Assembly (NCBI GenBank): GCA_900320245.1
Contig: ONRP01000003.1
Span: 62,001-126,000, forward strand
Length of the DNA: 64,000 bases
Origin: an uncultured Prevotellaceae bacterium
GTDB taxonomy: Bacteria > Bacteroidota > Bacteroidia > Bacteroidales > Muribaculaceae
Direction: 5' to 3'
The translations under genes and the position numbers were made by a program. Below, one piece after another: positions 24,270-34,513 of this stretch (position 1 is the stretch's first letter; the number at the start of each line of letters is the position of its first letter). The notes beneath the pieces are model-generated. The model was given only the letters and a program-made list of their open reading frames with translations. It was not told where the DNA came from and did no database searches.

Positions 24270-25436
24270 ATGGCAAAGACTAATAAAATCGCGATTATCT
24301 CGGTCATGCTGTGCTTCTTCTGCATGGGCTTCGTTGACCTGGTGGGTATCGCCTCCAACTATGTGAAAGCAGACCTCGGTCTCACGGACAAAGTAGCCAA
24401 CACCTTGCCCTCGCTGGTATTCTTCTGGTTCCTCATCTTCAGTGTTCCCACGGGCATGCTGATGAACAAGATTGGCCGTAAGAAAACGGTGCTCTTGTCA
24501 CTGGTAGTGACGATCATCTCGCTGTTTATTCCGCTGTTCGGCAACAGTTTCCCTGTGATGCTCATCGCCTTCTCGCTGTTGGGCATCGGTAATGCACTGA
24601 TGCAGACCTCGCTCAACCCGCTGGTATCGACCGTGATGGGTGGTGGCAATCTGGCATCGACGCTCACCTTCGGCCAGTTCATCAAGGCCATCGCTTCGTT
24701 CATCGCGCCTTATCTGGCCTCGTGGGGAGCCTTGCAGGTGATTCCCAGCCTGGGTCTTAACTGGCGCGTGTTGTTCGCCATCTTCTTTGTAATAGGTACC
24801 TTCTCAACAGTTCTGCTAGCAGTTACACCCATCCATGAAGAGAAAATCGAAGGCAAACCTTCGACCTTTGTGGAGTGCTTCAAGTTGCTGGGCACGCCCA
24901 TCGTGCTGCTCTCGTTCCTGGGCATCATGTGCCATGTGGGTATCGATGTGGGTACCAACACCACCGCCCCCAAGATTCTCATGGAGCGTCTGGGCATGAA
25001 CTTGAACGACGCCGCATTTGCTGCCTCGCTCTATTTCATCTTCCGTACCATCGGTTGCTTGACCGGTTCGTTCTTCCTGCGCGTACTCAAGATGAGAACG
25101 TTTTTCATCATCAGCGTCATCATGATGGCCCTGTCGATGTGCGGTATGTTCTTCGGTCAAGAGAAGTGGATTCTGTACACCGCAATCGCTCTCGTGGGCT
25201 ACGGTAACTCCAACATCTTCTCGATGTGTTTTGCTACGGCGCTCGAGTCGATGCCGCAGAAGCAGAACGAAGTTTCCGGCCTGATGATCATGGGCCTGTT
25301 TGGCGGCACGATTTTCCCGCTGCTCATGGGCTTCGCCAGCGACGCTGTCGGCCAGGCTGGTGCCGTGGCAGTGATGGCCATTGGTGTCATCTACCTGTTT
25401 ACCTACATCAAGCAACTCAAAGCCGCAGAGGTGTAA
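24270..25436 (+). CDS. MFS sugar permease (FucP/fructose type)
   Basis: A 388-residue inner-membrane carrier with about 12 hydrophobic segments. The first begins ISVMLCFFCMGFVDLVG, the loop GMLMNKIGRKKTVL carries the MFS motif A-like basic signature between helices 2 and 3, and LLGIGNALMQTSLNPLV is typical of the FucP/glucose-galactose branch. In the B. thetaiotaomicron fructan locus a permease of this type lies next to the fructokinase, and fructose import is the inferred job here. It lies 52 nt after the exo-GH32 gene and 57 nt before the fructokinase gene. Confidence 0.88.
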   Translation: MAKTNKIAIISVMLCFFCMGFVDLVGIASNYVKADLGLTDKVANTLPSLVFFWFLIFSVPTGMLMNKIGRKKTVLLSLVVTIISLFIPLFGNSFPVMLIAFSLLGIGNALMQTSLNPLVSTVMGGGNLASTLTFGQFIKAIASFIAPYLASWGALQVIPSLGLNWRVLFAIFFVIGTFSTVLLAVTPIHEEKIEGKPSTFVECFKLLGTPIVLLSFLGIMCHVGIDVGTNTTAPKILMERLGMNLNDAAFAASLYFIFRTIGCLTGSFFLRVLKMRTFFIISVIMMALSMCGMFFGQEKWILYTAIALVGYGNSNIFSMCFATALESMPQKQNEVSGLMIMGLFGGTIFPLLMGFASDAVGQAGAVAVMAIGVIYLFTYIKQLKAAEV

Positions 25437-25492
25437 ACAACAGGCAACGGTAATCATACTTAAAACTTAAAACTAATAACTTACAACTGAAT

Positions 25493-26383
25493 ATGGACAA
25501 ACGTTATGTAGTGGGCCTGGGCGAGGCCCTGTGGGATGTCCTCCCCGAAGGTAAGAAACTGGGCGGTGCACCTGCCAACTTCGCCTATCATGCCGGACAG
25601 TTCCTGGGCAGTGACAACGCTATCGCCATCAGCGCCCTGGGCGAGGACAAACTCGCCGAGGAGACCATCGAGGCCCTCGAGGAGCACGGCCTCAAGTACC
25701 TCATGCCGCGCGTGCCCTATCCCACCGGCACCGTGCAGGTAACGCTCAACGAGGAGGGAATCCCCACCTACGACATCAAGGAGAACGTGGCTTGGGACAA
25801 CATCCCCTTCACGCCCGAGATTGAGGAAATCGCCGCCAACTGCCGCGCCGTGTGCTACGGTTCATTGGCTCAGCGCAACGTCGTGTCGCGTGAGAACATC
25901 CACCGTTTCCTCGACGCCACCCCCGACGACTGCATGAAGATTTTCGACATCAACCTGCGTCAGCAGTTCTACAACAAGGAAATCATCCAGCAGTCGATGC
26001 GCCGTTGCAACATCCTCAAAATCAATGATGAGGAATTGGTGACCATCGGCCGCATGTTCGGCTATCCCGGCTTGGACATCGAGAACAAGTGCTGGCTCAT
26101 CCTGGGCAAGTATGACCTCGATATGCTCGTGCTCACCTGCGGCACCAACGGCTCCTACGTGTTCACGCGTGGCCAGATGTCGTTCCAGGAGACGCCCAAG
26201 GTTGAAGTGGCCGACACCGTCGGCGCCGGTGACTCGTTCACAGGCTCCTTCTGCGCCGCCATCCTCAACGGCAAGCCCGTCACCGAGGCCCACGAGTTGG
26301 CAGTCAAGGTCAGCGCCTACGTCTGCACCCAGAACGGCGCCATGCCCACCCTGACCCGCGACCTGCTCGCCGCAGCACAGTAA
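25493..26383 (+). CDS. PfkB-family fructokinase
   Basis: A 296-residue cytoplasmic sugar kinase. PfkB signatures: GLGEALWDVLPEGKKLGGAP at the N terminus (substrate-binding GG), KIFDINLRQQFY in the middle, and DTVGAGDSFTGSF near the C terminus with the catalytic base D247. Locus context (fructan enzymes and permease) points to fructose as substrate, feeding fructose-6-phosphate to glycolysis. Last gene of the cluster; a strong terminator follows 24 nt later. Confidence 0.93.
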   Translation: MDKRYVVGLGEALWDVLPEGKKLGGAPANFAYHAGQFLGSDNAIAISALGEDKLAEETIEALEEHGLKYLMPRVPYPTGTVQVTLNEEGIPTYDIKENVAWDNIPFTPEIEEIAANCRAVCYGSLAQRNVVSRENIHRFLDATPDDCMKIFDINLRQQFYNKEIIQQSMRRCNILKINDEELVTIGRMFGYPGLDIENKCWLILGKYDLDMLVLTCGTNGSYVFTRGQMSFQETPKVEVADTVGAGDSFTGSFCAAILNGKPVTEAHELAVKVSAYVCTQNGAMPTLTRDLLAAAQ

Positions 26384-26407
26384 AGCAATTACCTGCTCAC
26401 CAATAGC

Positions 26408-26452
26408 AGGGCCCGACTGGAATCACAACATCCAGCCGGGCCCTATTTTTTC
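26408..26452 (+). terminator. Terminator of the fructan locus
   Basis: AGGGCCCGACTGGA (26408-26421) pairs with TCCAGCCGGGCCCT (26431-26444), one mismatch, followed by ATTTTTTCTT. Confidence 0.88.
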
Positions 26453-26886
26453 TTAATACCTCATAGCCCCAGTCAGTGCCATTCGGGGCGACCAGGACAT
26501 GTAGGGCCTCGCCTTGGCGTGGCCGTTCTTCCTGTAATAATTGTCAAAATTCCCTATCCGAAACACCCCGATAATCAAAACTTTTTTGTATATTTGCTCT
26601 CCAAACAATCTGACCAAACAAGTCCCTGCGATGGATTTCATCAATATCAGGGCAATGCAGAATTAATAGCATACTAACAATTACTACAATGGAAAAAATA
26701 GACATGAATATGGGAGAGGCCTATGATTGTGGAATACTCTATTGAGGTTCAAAAGGATTAGAACCAGAACACAGGCTGATGACCAAAGCATATCATGCAG
26801 GGCAATAGGACAATCGAATTCATGTAAATCTGGAAATAATTACCCGATTGGGGGGAGAAGTCTTCATCATAGCGCCAATAACAAAT
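26453..26886. other. Gap without a supported gene
   Basis: AT-rich stretch of about 430 nt. TATATTTG at 26589-26596 matches the -7 consensus, and an 18-codon frame starts with ATG at 26690, but the frame then meets stops and shows no family. Possibly a decayed small gene; not called. Confidence 0.4.
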
Positions 26887-26926
26887 CAGGTTGATGGCCC
26901 ATTGGCCACCAACCTGGTATTTTTCT
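26887..26926. terminator. Bidirectional terminator-like hairpin
   Basis: CAGGTTGATGGCC and GGCCACCAACCTG form a 13-bp stem (one G-T pair) with a CATT loop, and TATTTTTCTTT follows on the plus strand. It lies 12 nt downstream of the stop of the zinc-ribbon gene on the minus strand. Confidence 0.7.
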
Positions 26927-26938
26927 TTGCGGCGGGGG

Positions 26939-27622
26939 TTAGAAGGTTGACGCCGAGAAATCCATCGTGAGTTTGCGGGTGCTGCTGCGGTAGGTGCCGG
27001 AGTAGACCGACCCGTCGAACTTGCCCGTGAAGTAGTAGCCTGTGGGCTTTCCGTTCTTGTACTCGATGAGTTTCATGTTGCCGTTGGTGTCGATCGAGCC
27101 CGTGAGTGTCACATAGATATTCTCGCCGTTGGTCACGATGTAGCGTCCCGTCACCTCGCTGTCATTCACCTTGAGGTCCATGTCGAAGAAATACTTCTGC
27201 TTGTGTGTGATCACTCCGTCCATGCTGTAGGAGCCGTTGGCCACTTTGTGCTTGATGGACACAGGGGCGGCGGTTGGGCGCGTTTCCTCCTCACGGGGTG
27301 CGGGAACGGGCGTGGAGGTGGGCGCTTCTTCCACCTCTTCGGTAGTCGGGGTGAAGACGTCGGGGGCGGTGTCAGCCTTCTGGCGATTCAGCAGGAAGTA
27401 GGCGGCGCAGGCCAGCAGCGCTGCCACCAACAGGGCAATGATCACATACAGCCACGTGTTGGACTTGCGCTGTTCCACCGGGGCAACATTGGGGCCATAA
27501 GGGTTATTATACGGATTATGTTGCGGGTAGCCGGGGTTGCGCACCGGGCAGCCGCACATCGGGCAATTGGTGGCCTGGTCCGAAACCATGCTCCCGCAGG
27601 CCGGGCATTTAATCAGCGACAT
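26939..27622 (-). CDS. Zinc-ribbon membrane protein of unknown function
   Basis: A 227-residue protein. Residues 6-27 form a zinc ribbon (CPACG and CPMCG pairs), then a proline/asparagine-rich linker, one transmembrane helix (about 57-79, TWLYVIIALLVAALLACAAYF), a threonine/proline/glutamate-rich spacer, and a C-terminal beta-rich domain (about 127-227; NGSYSMDGVITHKQKYFFDM, GKFDGSVYSGTYRSS). The N terminus should be cytosolic and the beta domain periplasmic. Zinc-ribbon plus single-helix proteins of this layout are common in Bacteroidales and uncharacterised. Not part of either glycan locus by orientation. Confidence 0.72.
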   Translation of the reverse strand: MSLIKCPACGSMVSDQATNCPMCGCPVRNPGYPQHNPYNNPYGPNVAPVEQRKSNTWLYVIIALLVAALLACAAYFLLNRQKADTAPDVFTPTTEEVEEAPTSTPVPAPREEETRPTAAPVSIKHKVANGSYSMDGVITHKQKYFFDMDLKVNDSEVTGRYIVTNGENIYVTLTGSIDTNGNMKLIEYKNGKPTGYYFTGKFDGSVYSGTYRSSTRKLTMDFSASTF

Positions 27623-27710
27623 AATGAATTGATGTTAACAGATTGATTGCAAATGTAGTCACGTTTCACCAAACAACCAAAAATCCCACCGAAATAATGG
27701 CGAGGCTGGG

Positions 27711-29363
27711 TTACATGCCGAGGGACTTGACGCGGGACTCGAAGGTGTCGCGGTCGGCGATGGAGCCGTTCTTGATCTTGGCACGGTAGTTATAGATGGT
27801 GTTGACTGAGTAGTGGAGGAACTCGGCGATGCGGCTGCTATCCTCGATGCCGAGGCGGATGAGGGCGAAGATGCGCAGGTCGGTGTTCAGCGTGCCCGAC
27901 GCCGGGGGGGTGATGCGGCACTCGGGGCGCAGCAGGGCGTTGAAGTCGTCGACGAAGTTGGGGAAGAGGTGCAGGAAGGTGGTGTCGAACATCTCGTAGA
28001 GTTCGTTGAGGTTGGTGTCGCGCAGGGCACTGTCGCCGGTGAAGCGCACCAGGGCGTCCAGGTCGTGGCTCTTGACCATCTTGTTGACGCGCTTGCGCAT
28101 CTCGTCGAGGCGGTCGATGTAGAAGGAGCACAGGTGGATGAATCGGCCGACGTACTCGTCCTTGACGCGGTTGGACTCGTTGAGTTTAAGGTTGGCGTCA
28201 CGCAACTGGCTGTTGAGGTCCGAGAGTTGGGCGTTGAGCGCGGCCAACTGTGTGTTGCTGGCGCTGAGTTCGTTACGGGCGCGTGCGAGTTTCTTGCGCT
28301 GGCTATTGCTGTAGAACAGGATGCCCAGGAACAAGGCGGCCAACAGGCTTGCCACGATAGCCAGGTAAAGGAGTTGACGGTTGGCGCGCTTGAGCGAGGC
28401 CTCGTAGTTGTCGCTGATGGCTGTCAAGACGGGCGAAATCTGGCTATTTCGCTTCACTGTATTGAACTTGCTGGCACATTGCCATGCAAAGTGGATGTAG
28501 CGGTAGGCGCGGTCCATATCGCCGTCGGCCATGAGCAGATTGGCCAATTCCCACATGGCGCCCTGGTCCATCACGGCGTTCCTGACGTCGCTCAACGCCG
28601 ACTGTGTGACCCAATAGCGGGCCTGCACCGAGTCGCCCAACAACTGGTAGTCGAGATAACGGTAGAAGGCCACGATGGCAAATTCGTGGGAACCTGTCTC
28701 GACCTGCTTCAGTCGCATGTCGCTATAGCGCAGGGCACCCTGCGCATCACCGGCACCGAAATATGCTATCTCCTTGATCTGCAGCGCTTCATCGGGCGAG
28801 CAGACCGTCGTGTCGATCAATTGCCGATAATAGTCACCCTTGGCAAAATAGGCCTGCTGGAGTCGCGGCACCTTGCAATAATAGCCCAACTCACTGTACA
28901 AGTGGGCAAGGGTGCTGTTGTACTGCTTGAGGTTGCGGGGGTCACTGATTTTGGCCTCGTCCATGGCATCAAGGATATCCATAGCCTCGTAATACATTCC
29001 CGACTCGGTGCACTGCCAGGCCAAGTGTATCTGGCACTCCTCGGCATGGACGCGGTCGCCAAGTCCTTCGGCCAAGGTGATGCACCGGTCGATGTAGAAG
29101 ATGGCCGAATCGTTCATATAGGGCTTGTACTGCTCGTAGAGGCGGTGGCACAGGTCATATTGGGCGGCAGGGTCGCGAGTGACTTCCAGGGCGCTCTTGA
29201 GTTGACGGATGCGGTCCTCGCGCTGGGCGACGTAACGATCGCTCTGGGCGATGGCCTCGTCGAGGCTGCGGTAGGCCTCTTCCAGGTCGATGGTTCCGGT
29301 TGCCGATGCCATGAGCGGGCACAGGGCGAGCAGCACTATCGTGATGACGGCTGATTTCATCAT
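27711..29363 (-). CDS. SusR-like TPR membrane regulator (DUF6377 type)
   Basis: A 550-residue protein: signal peptide or N-terminal helix (MMKSAVITIVLLALCPLMASA), a periplasmic TPR-like helical sensor (about 25-325), one transmembrane helix (about 330-350, LLYLAIVASLLAALFLGILFY), a coiled coil with repeated LNAQLSDLNSQLRDAN, and a cytosolic C-terminal domain ending in a helix-turn-helix-like segment (RIAEFLHYSVNTIYNYRAKIKN). This matches the DUF6377 family, which I associate with SusR-type activators of glycan loci. It is divergent from the beta-glucan SusC gene across a 374-nt gap and probably controls it. ATGs at 29363 and 29360 are equivalent candidates. Confidence 0.82.
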   Translation of the reverse strand: MMKSAVITIVLLALCPLMASATGTIDLEEAYRSLDEAIAQSDRYVAQREDRIRQLKSALEVTRDPAAQYDLCHRLYEQYKPYMNDSAIFYIDRCITLAEGLGDRVHAEECQIHLAWQCTESGMYYEAMDILDAMDEAKISDPRNLKQYNSTLAHLYSELGYYCKVPRLQQAYFAKGDYYRQLIDTTVCSPDEALQIKEIAYFGAGDAQGALRYSDMRLKQVETGSHEFAIVAFYRYLDYQLLGDSVQARYWVTQSALSDVRNAVMDQGAMWELANLLMADGDMDRAYRYIHFAWQCASKFNTVKRNSQISPVLTAISDNYEASLKRANRQLLYLAIVASLLAALFLGILFYSNSQRKKLARARNELSASNTQLAALNAQLSDLNSQLRDANLKLNESNRVKDEYVGRFIHLCSFYIDRLDEMRKRVNKMVKSHDLDALVRFTGDSALRDTNLNELYEMFDTTFLHLFPNFVDDFNALLRPECRITPPASGTLNTDLRIFALIRLGIEDSSRIAEFLHYSVNTIYNYRAKIKNGSIADRDTFESRVKSLGM

Positions 29364-29737
29364 AATTAAGGTTAAAAGTTATAGCGCGGCAAAAGTAGGA
29401 GTAATTACCGGATTATGCAACCAAAAGGGCAAAATATTCGATGAAATCGCATATTTGAGTGTTTTCAGTAGTCCTGTGTTTTAACCACTTTTTAACGATT
29501 TCGGCTTTTTTACAAATCACTGTTTTACAAATAATTAAAAATTTATAAGCCCGTTTTTTATCCACTTTTTGCCCTCAGGGGTGAAGCAACACATATATTA
29601 ATACTCTAAATTTGCAATCGTCAACGTTCCCCCGTGGGGGGCCTTAAAAACAGCAAAACTTGAATAACCCGATTCTGAAACAAAGAATCAACACAATATA
29701 TTCATTACCTACTTTAATCAACCAAAACAAATGTGAC
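29364..29737. promoter_or_regulatory. Divergent control region of the beta-glucan locus
   Basis: 374 nt, AT-rich, no gene. It holds TAAATTTG at 29607-29614 (exact -7 element for the SusC gene; start expected near 29620) and a CCCCCGTGGGGGG hairpin at about 29629-29641 in the resulting leader of about 120 nt. The lack of a good -33 element fits an activator-dependent promoter. Confidence 0.5.
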
Positions 29738-32700
29738 ATGAAAGAGAAAAGATTACTTTCACTGCTGTTGACAGTCATGCTGGCAATAGTAGCATTTGCA
29801 CAGAATCAGACCTTCACGGGCACTGTCGTTGATGTCAACGGCGAGCCGGTGATTGGCGCGACGATTGTGCAAAAGGGCACGTCGAACACGACCGTTACGG
29901 ACATCGACGGCAATTTCTCCATCAACGCACCCGCCGGTGCCGAGTTGGAAATCACTTATGTGGGTTATGGCAAGCAAACCGTGCTTGCTGGTAACGACAT
30001 GCACATCATCATGATGGAAGACTCCGAGTTGCTCAACGAGGTAGTTGTCATCGGTTACGGTGTGCAGAAGAAGAGCGTCGTGACGGCGTCGATCGCCAAG
30101 GTCTCGTCTGAGGACCTGGCCGGTAAGACCCGCCTGCGTGCCGAGGATGCCCTGAAGGGTATGGCCGCCGGTATCAACGTCACCTCTTCGTCGGGTCAGC
30201 CCGGATCGCAGTCGATGATCCGCATCCGCGGTATCGGCACCATCAACAACTCCAATCCTCTTTACATCATTGACGGCATGCCCACCGACCAGTATGGTAT
30301 GGAGAGTGTCAACCCCAATGATATTGAGAGTATTGAAGTGCTGAAGGATGCCGCCTCGGGCGCCATCTACGGTGCACGTGCCGCCAACGGTGTCATCCTG
30401 GTGACTACCAAGAGGGGCAAAATGGGAAAAGCCAGCATCAATTATGACTTCTCCTATGGTTGGCAGAGCGCTTGGAGAAAGCGTGATGTTACCGGCGCGA
30501 CCGACTATGCTATCCTGCAGAACGAGCGCCGTGTGCAGAACGGTTTGTCTCCCCTCTATCAGGATCCCTACAACCTGACTGATGCCAACGGCGAAAAAAT
30601 CGTCGGCTTCGGTACCGACTGGCAGAAACTTCTTTTCAACGACAATGCTCCCATCATGCAGCATGACCTGAGCGTCAGCGGTGCCTCTGAGAAGGTGAAC
30701 TACTACCTCTCACTGGGTTACTTTACCCAGGACGGTATTGTGGGCGGTAACTATGGCCAGTCCAACTATGACCGTTTGACAATCCGCTCCAACAACATGT
30801 TCAACCTCTTGGACGCCACCAAGGAGCGTAACTTCCTGAACAAACTTGACTTGGGCGCGAACCTCTCTTATATGCGCGTGCACAACACCGGCATCGATGC
30901 CAACTCGACCTGGGGTTCTCCCCTGGGCTCAGCCCTCTATCTCGCTCCCACCCTGCCTGTAACCCTGAGAGGCGCTATCGCCCAGGAAATGATCGACCGT
31001 TACAGCGCATTCGACCTGTATAAGGATGAGAACGGCAATCCCTATACGATTCCCGGATTCATCGGCAGTTATCAGGAGCAGAACAACCCCATCGCCATGA
31101 TGCAAGGCACTCCCAACAAGAACTGGAGCCACAAGTTCATGCCCAAGTTCTCGGTTGACCTGCAACTGTTCGACGAGTTGAAGTACCACTTCACCTACAG
31201 CGCCGAACTCTCGTTCTGGGGCTACAATGGTGCCACCCTGCAGGAGTACTACCTCTCGGGTAACAACAACGCTGACCACACCTCGGCCGTAGCCTTCAAG
31301 GGCAACAACACCACCTGGCAGGTCGAGAACACCGTGACCTATGACAAGACCTTCGGCAAGCACACCATCGGCATCGTGCTCGGCCAGAGTGCCTTGAAGT
31401 TCAAGGGTGACGAACTGGGCGGTTCACACTGGTATCTCGTGAATCCCGATAAGCCCAGCATCAACTACACCACCGGCGGCGACCTCGAAATCTCGACCGA
31501 TGCCGATGGCAAGATGACCGGTGCCACGAGCCTCGTGGGCGCGTGGGGTGGTCCCTACACCGAGCACCGTCTGTCTTCACTGTTCGCCCGTGTAAGTTAC
31601 AACTACGACGAGCGCTACATGTTCCAGGCTACCGTGCGCCGCGACGGTTCGAGCCGCTTCGGTTCCAACCACCGCTACGGTATCTTCCCCTCGTTCTCAC
31701 TGGGTTGGAACATCATGAACGAGAAGTTCATGGAGGACACCCGCGACTGGCTCAACAACCTGAAGGTTCGCTTCAGTTGGGGTAAGAACGGTAACGACAA
31801 CATCGGTGACTTTGCCTACACCACGTTGACGGCACTGGGCAACACCAGCAACTACTACTTCGGCAAGACCGCTGCCATGGTCTATGGTTCAAAGGCCAAC
31901 CGCCTCGCCAACGAGGACCTGAAGTGGGAGGAGAGCGAACAGACCGACTTCGGTCTGGACTTCGGCTTCTGGAACAACAAGTTGACCTTCAGCGTCGACT
32001 ACTTCATCAAGAAGACCAATGGTATGATCATCGAGATGCCTATCCCCAGTTACGTGGGCGAGGCCCGTCCTCTGGCCAACGTGGGTGATATGGAGAACAG
32101 CGGTGTCGAGTTTGAACTCGGTTACCGTTGGAATATTGCCGATGCACACTTCTCGGTGAAGGGCAATGCTTCCTATCTGAAGAACAAACTGAAAAACCTG
32201 GGTAACGACACCGGCTTCCTGAACTACGGCATCAGCCAGTTCAGCGATGGCGGCACCCGCGCCGAGAACGGCCAGCCGTTCCCCTTCTTCTACGGTTACA
32301 AGACCGACGGTATCCTGCAGACCAAGGCCGAGGCCGATGCCTACAACGTACAGTACGGCACCACTTCCAAGCCCGGCGACTTCCGCTTTGTGGACACCAA
32401 CGGTGACAGCCGCATCAACAGCGACGACCGCACCAACATCGGTAACGGTGTACCCGACTGGACCTATGGTCTCACCTTCGACGTTGACTGGAAGGGCTTC
32501 GACCTGGGCGTCTTCTTCCAGGGCGTTCATGGTGCCGACGTATTCGACGCCACTTACCGTCAGGACATCGCCTCGGGTAACTATCCCACTTGGGTGCTCC
32601 AGCGCTGGACCGGCGAAGGCACCAGCAACACGGTGCCCACCCTGGGTGACTCCAAGAACTGGGTTTGCAGCGACATGTATATCCAGGACGGCAGTTACCT

Positions 32701-32926
32701 GCGCCTGAAGAACATCACGCTGGGTTACACCCTGCCCCGTTTCCTGACCAACAAGGTCGGCGTCAGCCGTCTGCGCGTTTACGGCCGTGCCGAGAACCTG
32801 TTCACGTGGACCAAGTACTGGGGCTTCGATCCTGAAATCGGCTCCGGCTCCACCAGTCTGGGTGTTGACTACGGTGTATATCCTCAGGCCCGCACCTACA
32901 CTATCGGTTTCAACATTTCACTCTAA
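29738..32926 (+). CDS. SusC-type TonB-dependent receptor (beta-glucan locus)
   Basis: A 1,062-residue outer-membrane importer. I start at the ATG at 29738, which gives a clean signal peptide (MKEKRLLSLLLTVMLAIVAFAQ); a TTG 78 nt earlier would add a non-signal stretch. Carboxypeptidase-regulatory-like domain (TFTGTVVDVNGEPVIGATI), plug with YIIDGMPT and IEVLKDAASGAIYGARAANG, and a barrel ending ARTYTIGFNISL. It pairs with the SusD gene 22 nt downstream. Substrate is inferred as beta-1,3- or mixed-linkage glucan from the GH16 and GH5-GH3 genes that follow. Confidence 0.95.
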   Translation: MKEKRLLSLLLTVMLAIVAFAQNQTFTGTVVDVNGEPVIGATIVQKGTSNTTVTDIDGNFSINAPAGAELEITYVGYGKQTVLAGNDMHIIMMEDSELLNEVVVIGYGVQKKSVVTASIAKVSSEDLAGKTRLRAEDALKGMAAGINVTSSSGQPGSQSMIRIRGIGTINNSNPLYIIDGMPTDQYGMESVNPNDIESIEVLKDAASGAIYGARAANGVILVTTKRGKMGKASINYDFSYGWQSAWRKRDVTGATDYAILQNERRVQNGLSPLYQDPYNLTDANGEKIVGFGTDWQKLLFNDNAPIMQHDLSVSGASEKVNYYLSLGYFTQDGIVGGNYGQSNYDRLTIRSNNMFNLLDATKERNFLNKLDLGANLSYMRVHNTGIDANSTWGSPLGSALYLAPTLPVTLRGAIAQEMIDRYSAFDLYKDENGNPYTIPGFIGSYQEQNNPIAMMQGTPNKNWSHKFMPKFSVDLQLFDELKYHFTYSAELSFWGYNGATLQEYYLSGNNNADHTSAVAFKGNNTTWQVENTVTYDKTFGKHTIGIVLGQSALKFKGDELGGSHWYLVNPDKPSINYTTGGDLEISTDADGKMTGATSLVGAWGGPYTEHRLSSLFARVSYNYDERYMFQATVRRDGSSRFGSNHRYGIFPSFSLGWNIMNEKFMEDTRDWLNNLKVRFSWGKNGNDNIGDFAYTTLTALGNTSNYYFGKTAAMVYGSKANRLANEDLKWEESEQTDFGLDFGFWNNKLTFSVDYFIKKTNGMIIEMPIPSYVGEARPLANVGDMENSGVEFELGYRWNIADAHFSVKGNASYLKNKLKNLGNDTGFLNYGISQFSDGGTRAENGQPFPFFYGYKTDGILQTKAEADAYNVQYGTTSKPGDFRFVDTNGDSRINSDDRTNIGNGVPDWTYGLTFDVDWKGFDLGVFFQGVHGADVFDATYRQDIASGNYPTWVLQRWTGEGTSNTVPTLGDSKNWVCSDMYIQDGSYLRLKNITLGYTLPRFLTNKVGVSRLRVYGRAENLFTWTKYWGFDPEIGSGSTSLGVDYGVYPQARTYTIGFNISL

Positions 32927-32948
32927 CCATTCCTAAGAACATTAGAAT

Positions 32949-34484
32949 ATGAACAAGTATTTTTCTATCATAGCAGGCCTGTGTGCAGCATTTCTTGCAC
33001 TGACCTCCTGCAGCGACGATTTTCTTGAGGTGAAGAACCCGACGGGTGAGCCCCTTGAAGAATACTACACCACCGAGGAGACCCTCAACGAAGCACTCAC
33101 TGCTGCCTACGCTCCTCTGCACTGGCCCGACTGGGACGGCTCGGCCTACAATGACCTCACCATCGATGGTGAAATCATGGGTGACGACTTCTGGGTAGGT
33201 GGATCGGACAACACCGACAACCAGCACTGGCACCGTCTGTTCAACTTTGAGGCCGACGGCAACAACACCCTCGCTACCCTGTGGGGCGACTTCTACAGCG
33301 GCATCAAGCGTTGCAACGATGCCATTAAGTACTCATCGTGGCCCGGCGAGGCAAGCGAGAGTTTCCGTCGTTCGATGGAGATGCAGGCCCGCCTGTTGCG
33401 CGTGTACTATTATAATATCCTGTGGCACTACTACGGCAACGTTCCCTTCTATCTGGAGAACCTCGCACTGCCCTACACTGCTCCGCAGATGACGGCCGAC
33501 GAGATCTACAACCAGTTGCTGCCCGAACTCGAGGAGATTATCGCCTCGAACGTGCTGCCCATGCGCTGGCCGACCGCCGAGAGCGGACGCGTGAGCCAGG
33601 CCTTCGCCTACATGCTCTATGCCGAGATGGTTATGTACCAGAACGACAATTCCCGCTATGCTACGGCCCTGGGCTACATGAAGCAGATTATTGAAGACTC
33701 CAACTATTCGCTCAATCCCAGTTTCAGTGACCTGTGGCAGGAGAGCGGCGAGTGGTGCGCCGAGAGCATCTTCGAAATCAACTACAACGACGACCAGGCA
33801 CAACGCGACTGGGGTACTCCCCTGGCTGCCGGTGGCACCATATTCCCCACCCTGTGCTCGCCCAACGGCTGGGGCGGCGGTGAAGGCTGGGACAGCGGTC
33901 AAGACGGTTGGGGCTTCCTGCCCATGCGCGTCGAGACCTACAACATGTACGCCGAGAACGACAAGCGCCGCGACGTCACCTGCTGGGACCTGCGTGCCTA
34001 CAGTTACACCGAGCGCTATCAGGACACCCACATCTGGCACGGCAAGTATCGTCCGCAGTCGGCCAACAACCAGGACTGCCCGACCAGCAAGAACCTGAAC
34101 TATAACAACAACAAGCGCATCTACCGCTATGCCGAGACCCTGCTCAACGCAGCCGAGTTGCTGCTCCAGACCGGCGGCAGCGCTGCCGAGGCCGCTGGCT
34201 ATGTGAACCAGGTTCGCAACCGTGCCGGCCTTGAGAGCCTGACCACCGTCACCATCGACGACATCTTCACCGAGCGTCACCTGGAATTCTGCGGCGAGGG
34301 CAAGCGCTACTTCGACCTCGTGCGCGCCGAGGGCATCCCTGGTGCTACCCAGAAGGCCTCGACCGTACTCGTTCCCGACAGTTACGGCTATCGTACCAAC
34401 TCATGGACTCCCAACAAGAAGTACATTCCTCTGTCACAGAGCGAACTCGATGCTGACCCCACGCTGGTTCAGAACAACTATTAA
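32949..34484 (+). CDS. SusD-type glycan-binding lipoprotein (beta-glucan locus)
   Basis: A 511-residue surface lipoprotein with lipobox cysteine C21 (LALTSCSDDFLEV). RagB/SusD features: LNEALTAAYAPLHWPDWDG, RLLRVYYYNILWHYYGNVPFY, and the C-terminal YRYAETLLNAAELLLQTG, FTERHLEFCGEGKRYFDLVRAEG and YIPLSQSELDADP. Forms the lid of the adjacent SusC barrel. The next lipoprotein gene starts 29 nt after its stop, consistent with one transcript. Confidence 0.95.
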   Translation: MNKYFSIIAGLCAAFLALTSCSDDFLEVKNPTGEPLEEYYTTEETLNEALTAAYAPLHWPDWDGSAYNDLTIDGEIMGDDFWVGGSDNTDNQHWHRLFNFEADGNNTLATLWGDFYSGIKRCNDAIKYSSWPGEASESFRRSMEMQARLLRVYYYNILWHYYGNVPFYLENLALPYTAPQMTADEIYNQLLPELEEIIASNVLPMRWPTAESGRVSQAFAYMLYAEMVMYQNDNSRYATALGYMKQIIEDSNYSLNPSFSDLWQESGEWCAESIFEINYNDDQAQRDWGTPLAAGGTIFPTLCSPNGWGGGEGWDSGQDGWGFLPMRVETYNMYAENDKRRDVTCWDLRAYSYTERYQDTHIWHGKYRPQSANNQDCPTSKNLNYNNNKRIYRYAETLLNAAELLLQTGGSAAEAAGYVNQVRNRAGLESLTTVTIDDIFTERHLEFCGEGKRYFDLVRAEGIPGATQKASTVLVPDSYGYRTNSWTPNKKYIPLSQSELDADPTLVQNNY

Positions 34485-34513
34485 TCATCAAGCATTTTTA
34501 GAGATTAAATATT

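Noticed and set aside
26690-26886. Possible decayed gene starting MEKIDMNMGEAYD with two in-frame stops
   Set aside because: Two stops in about 65 codons is close to random expectation, and no homologous family was recognised.
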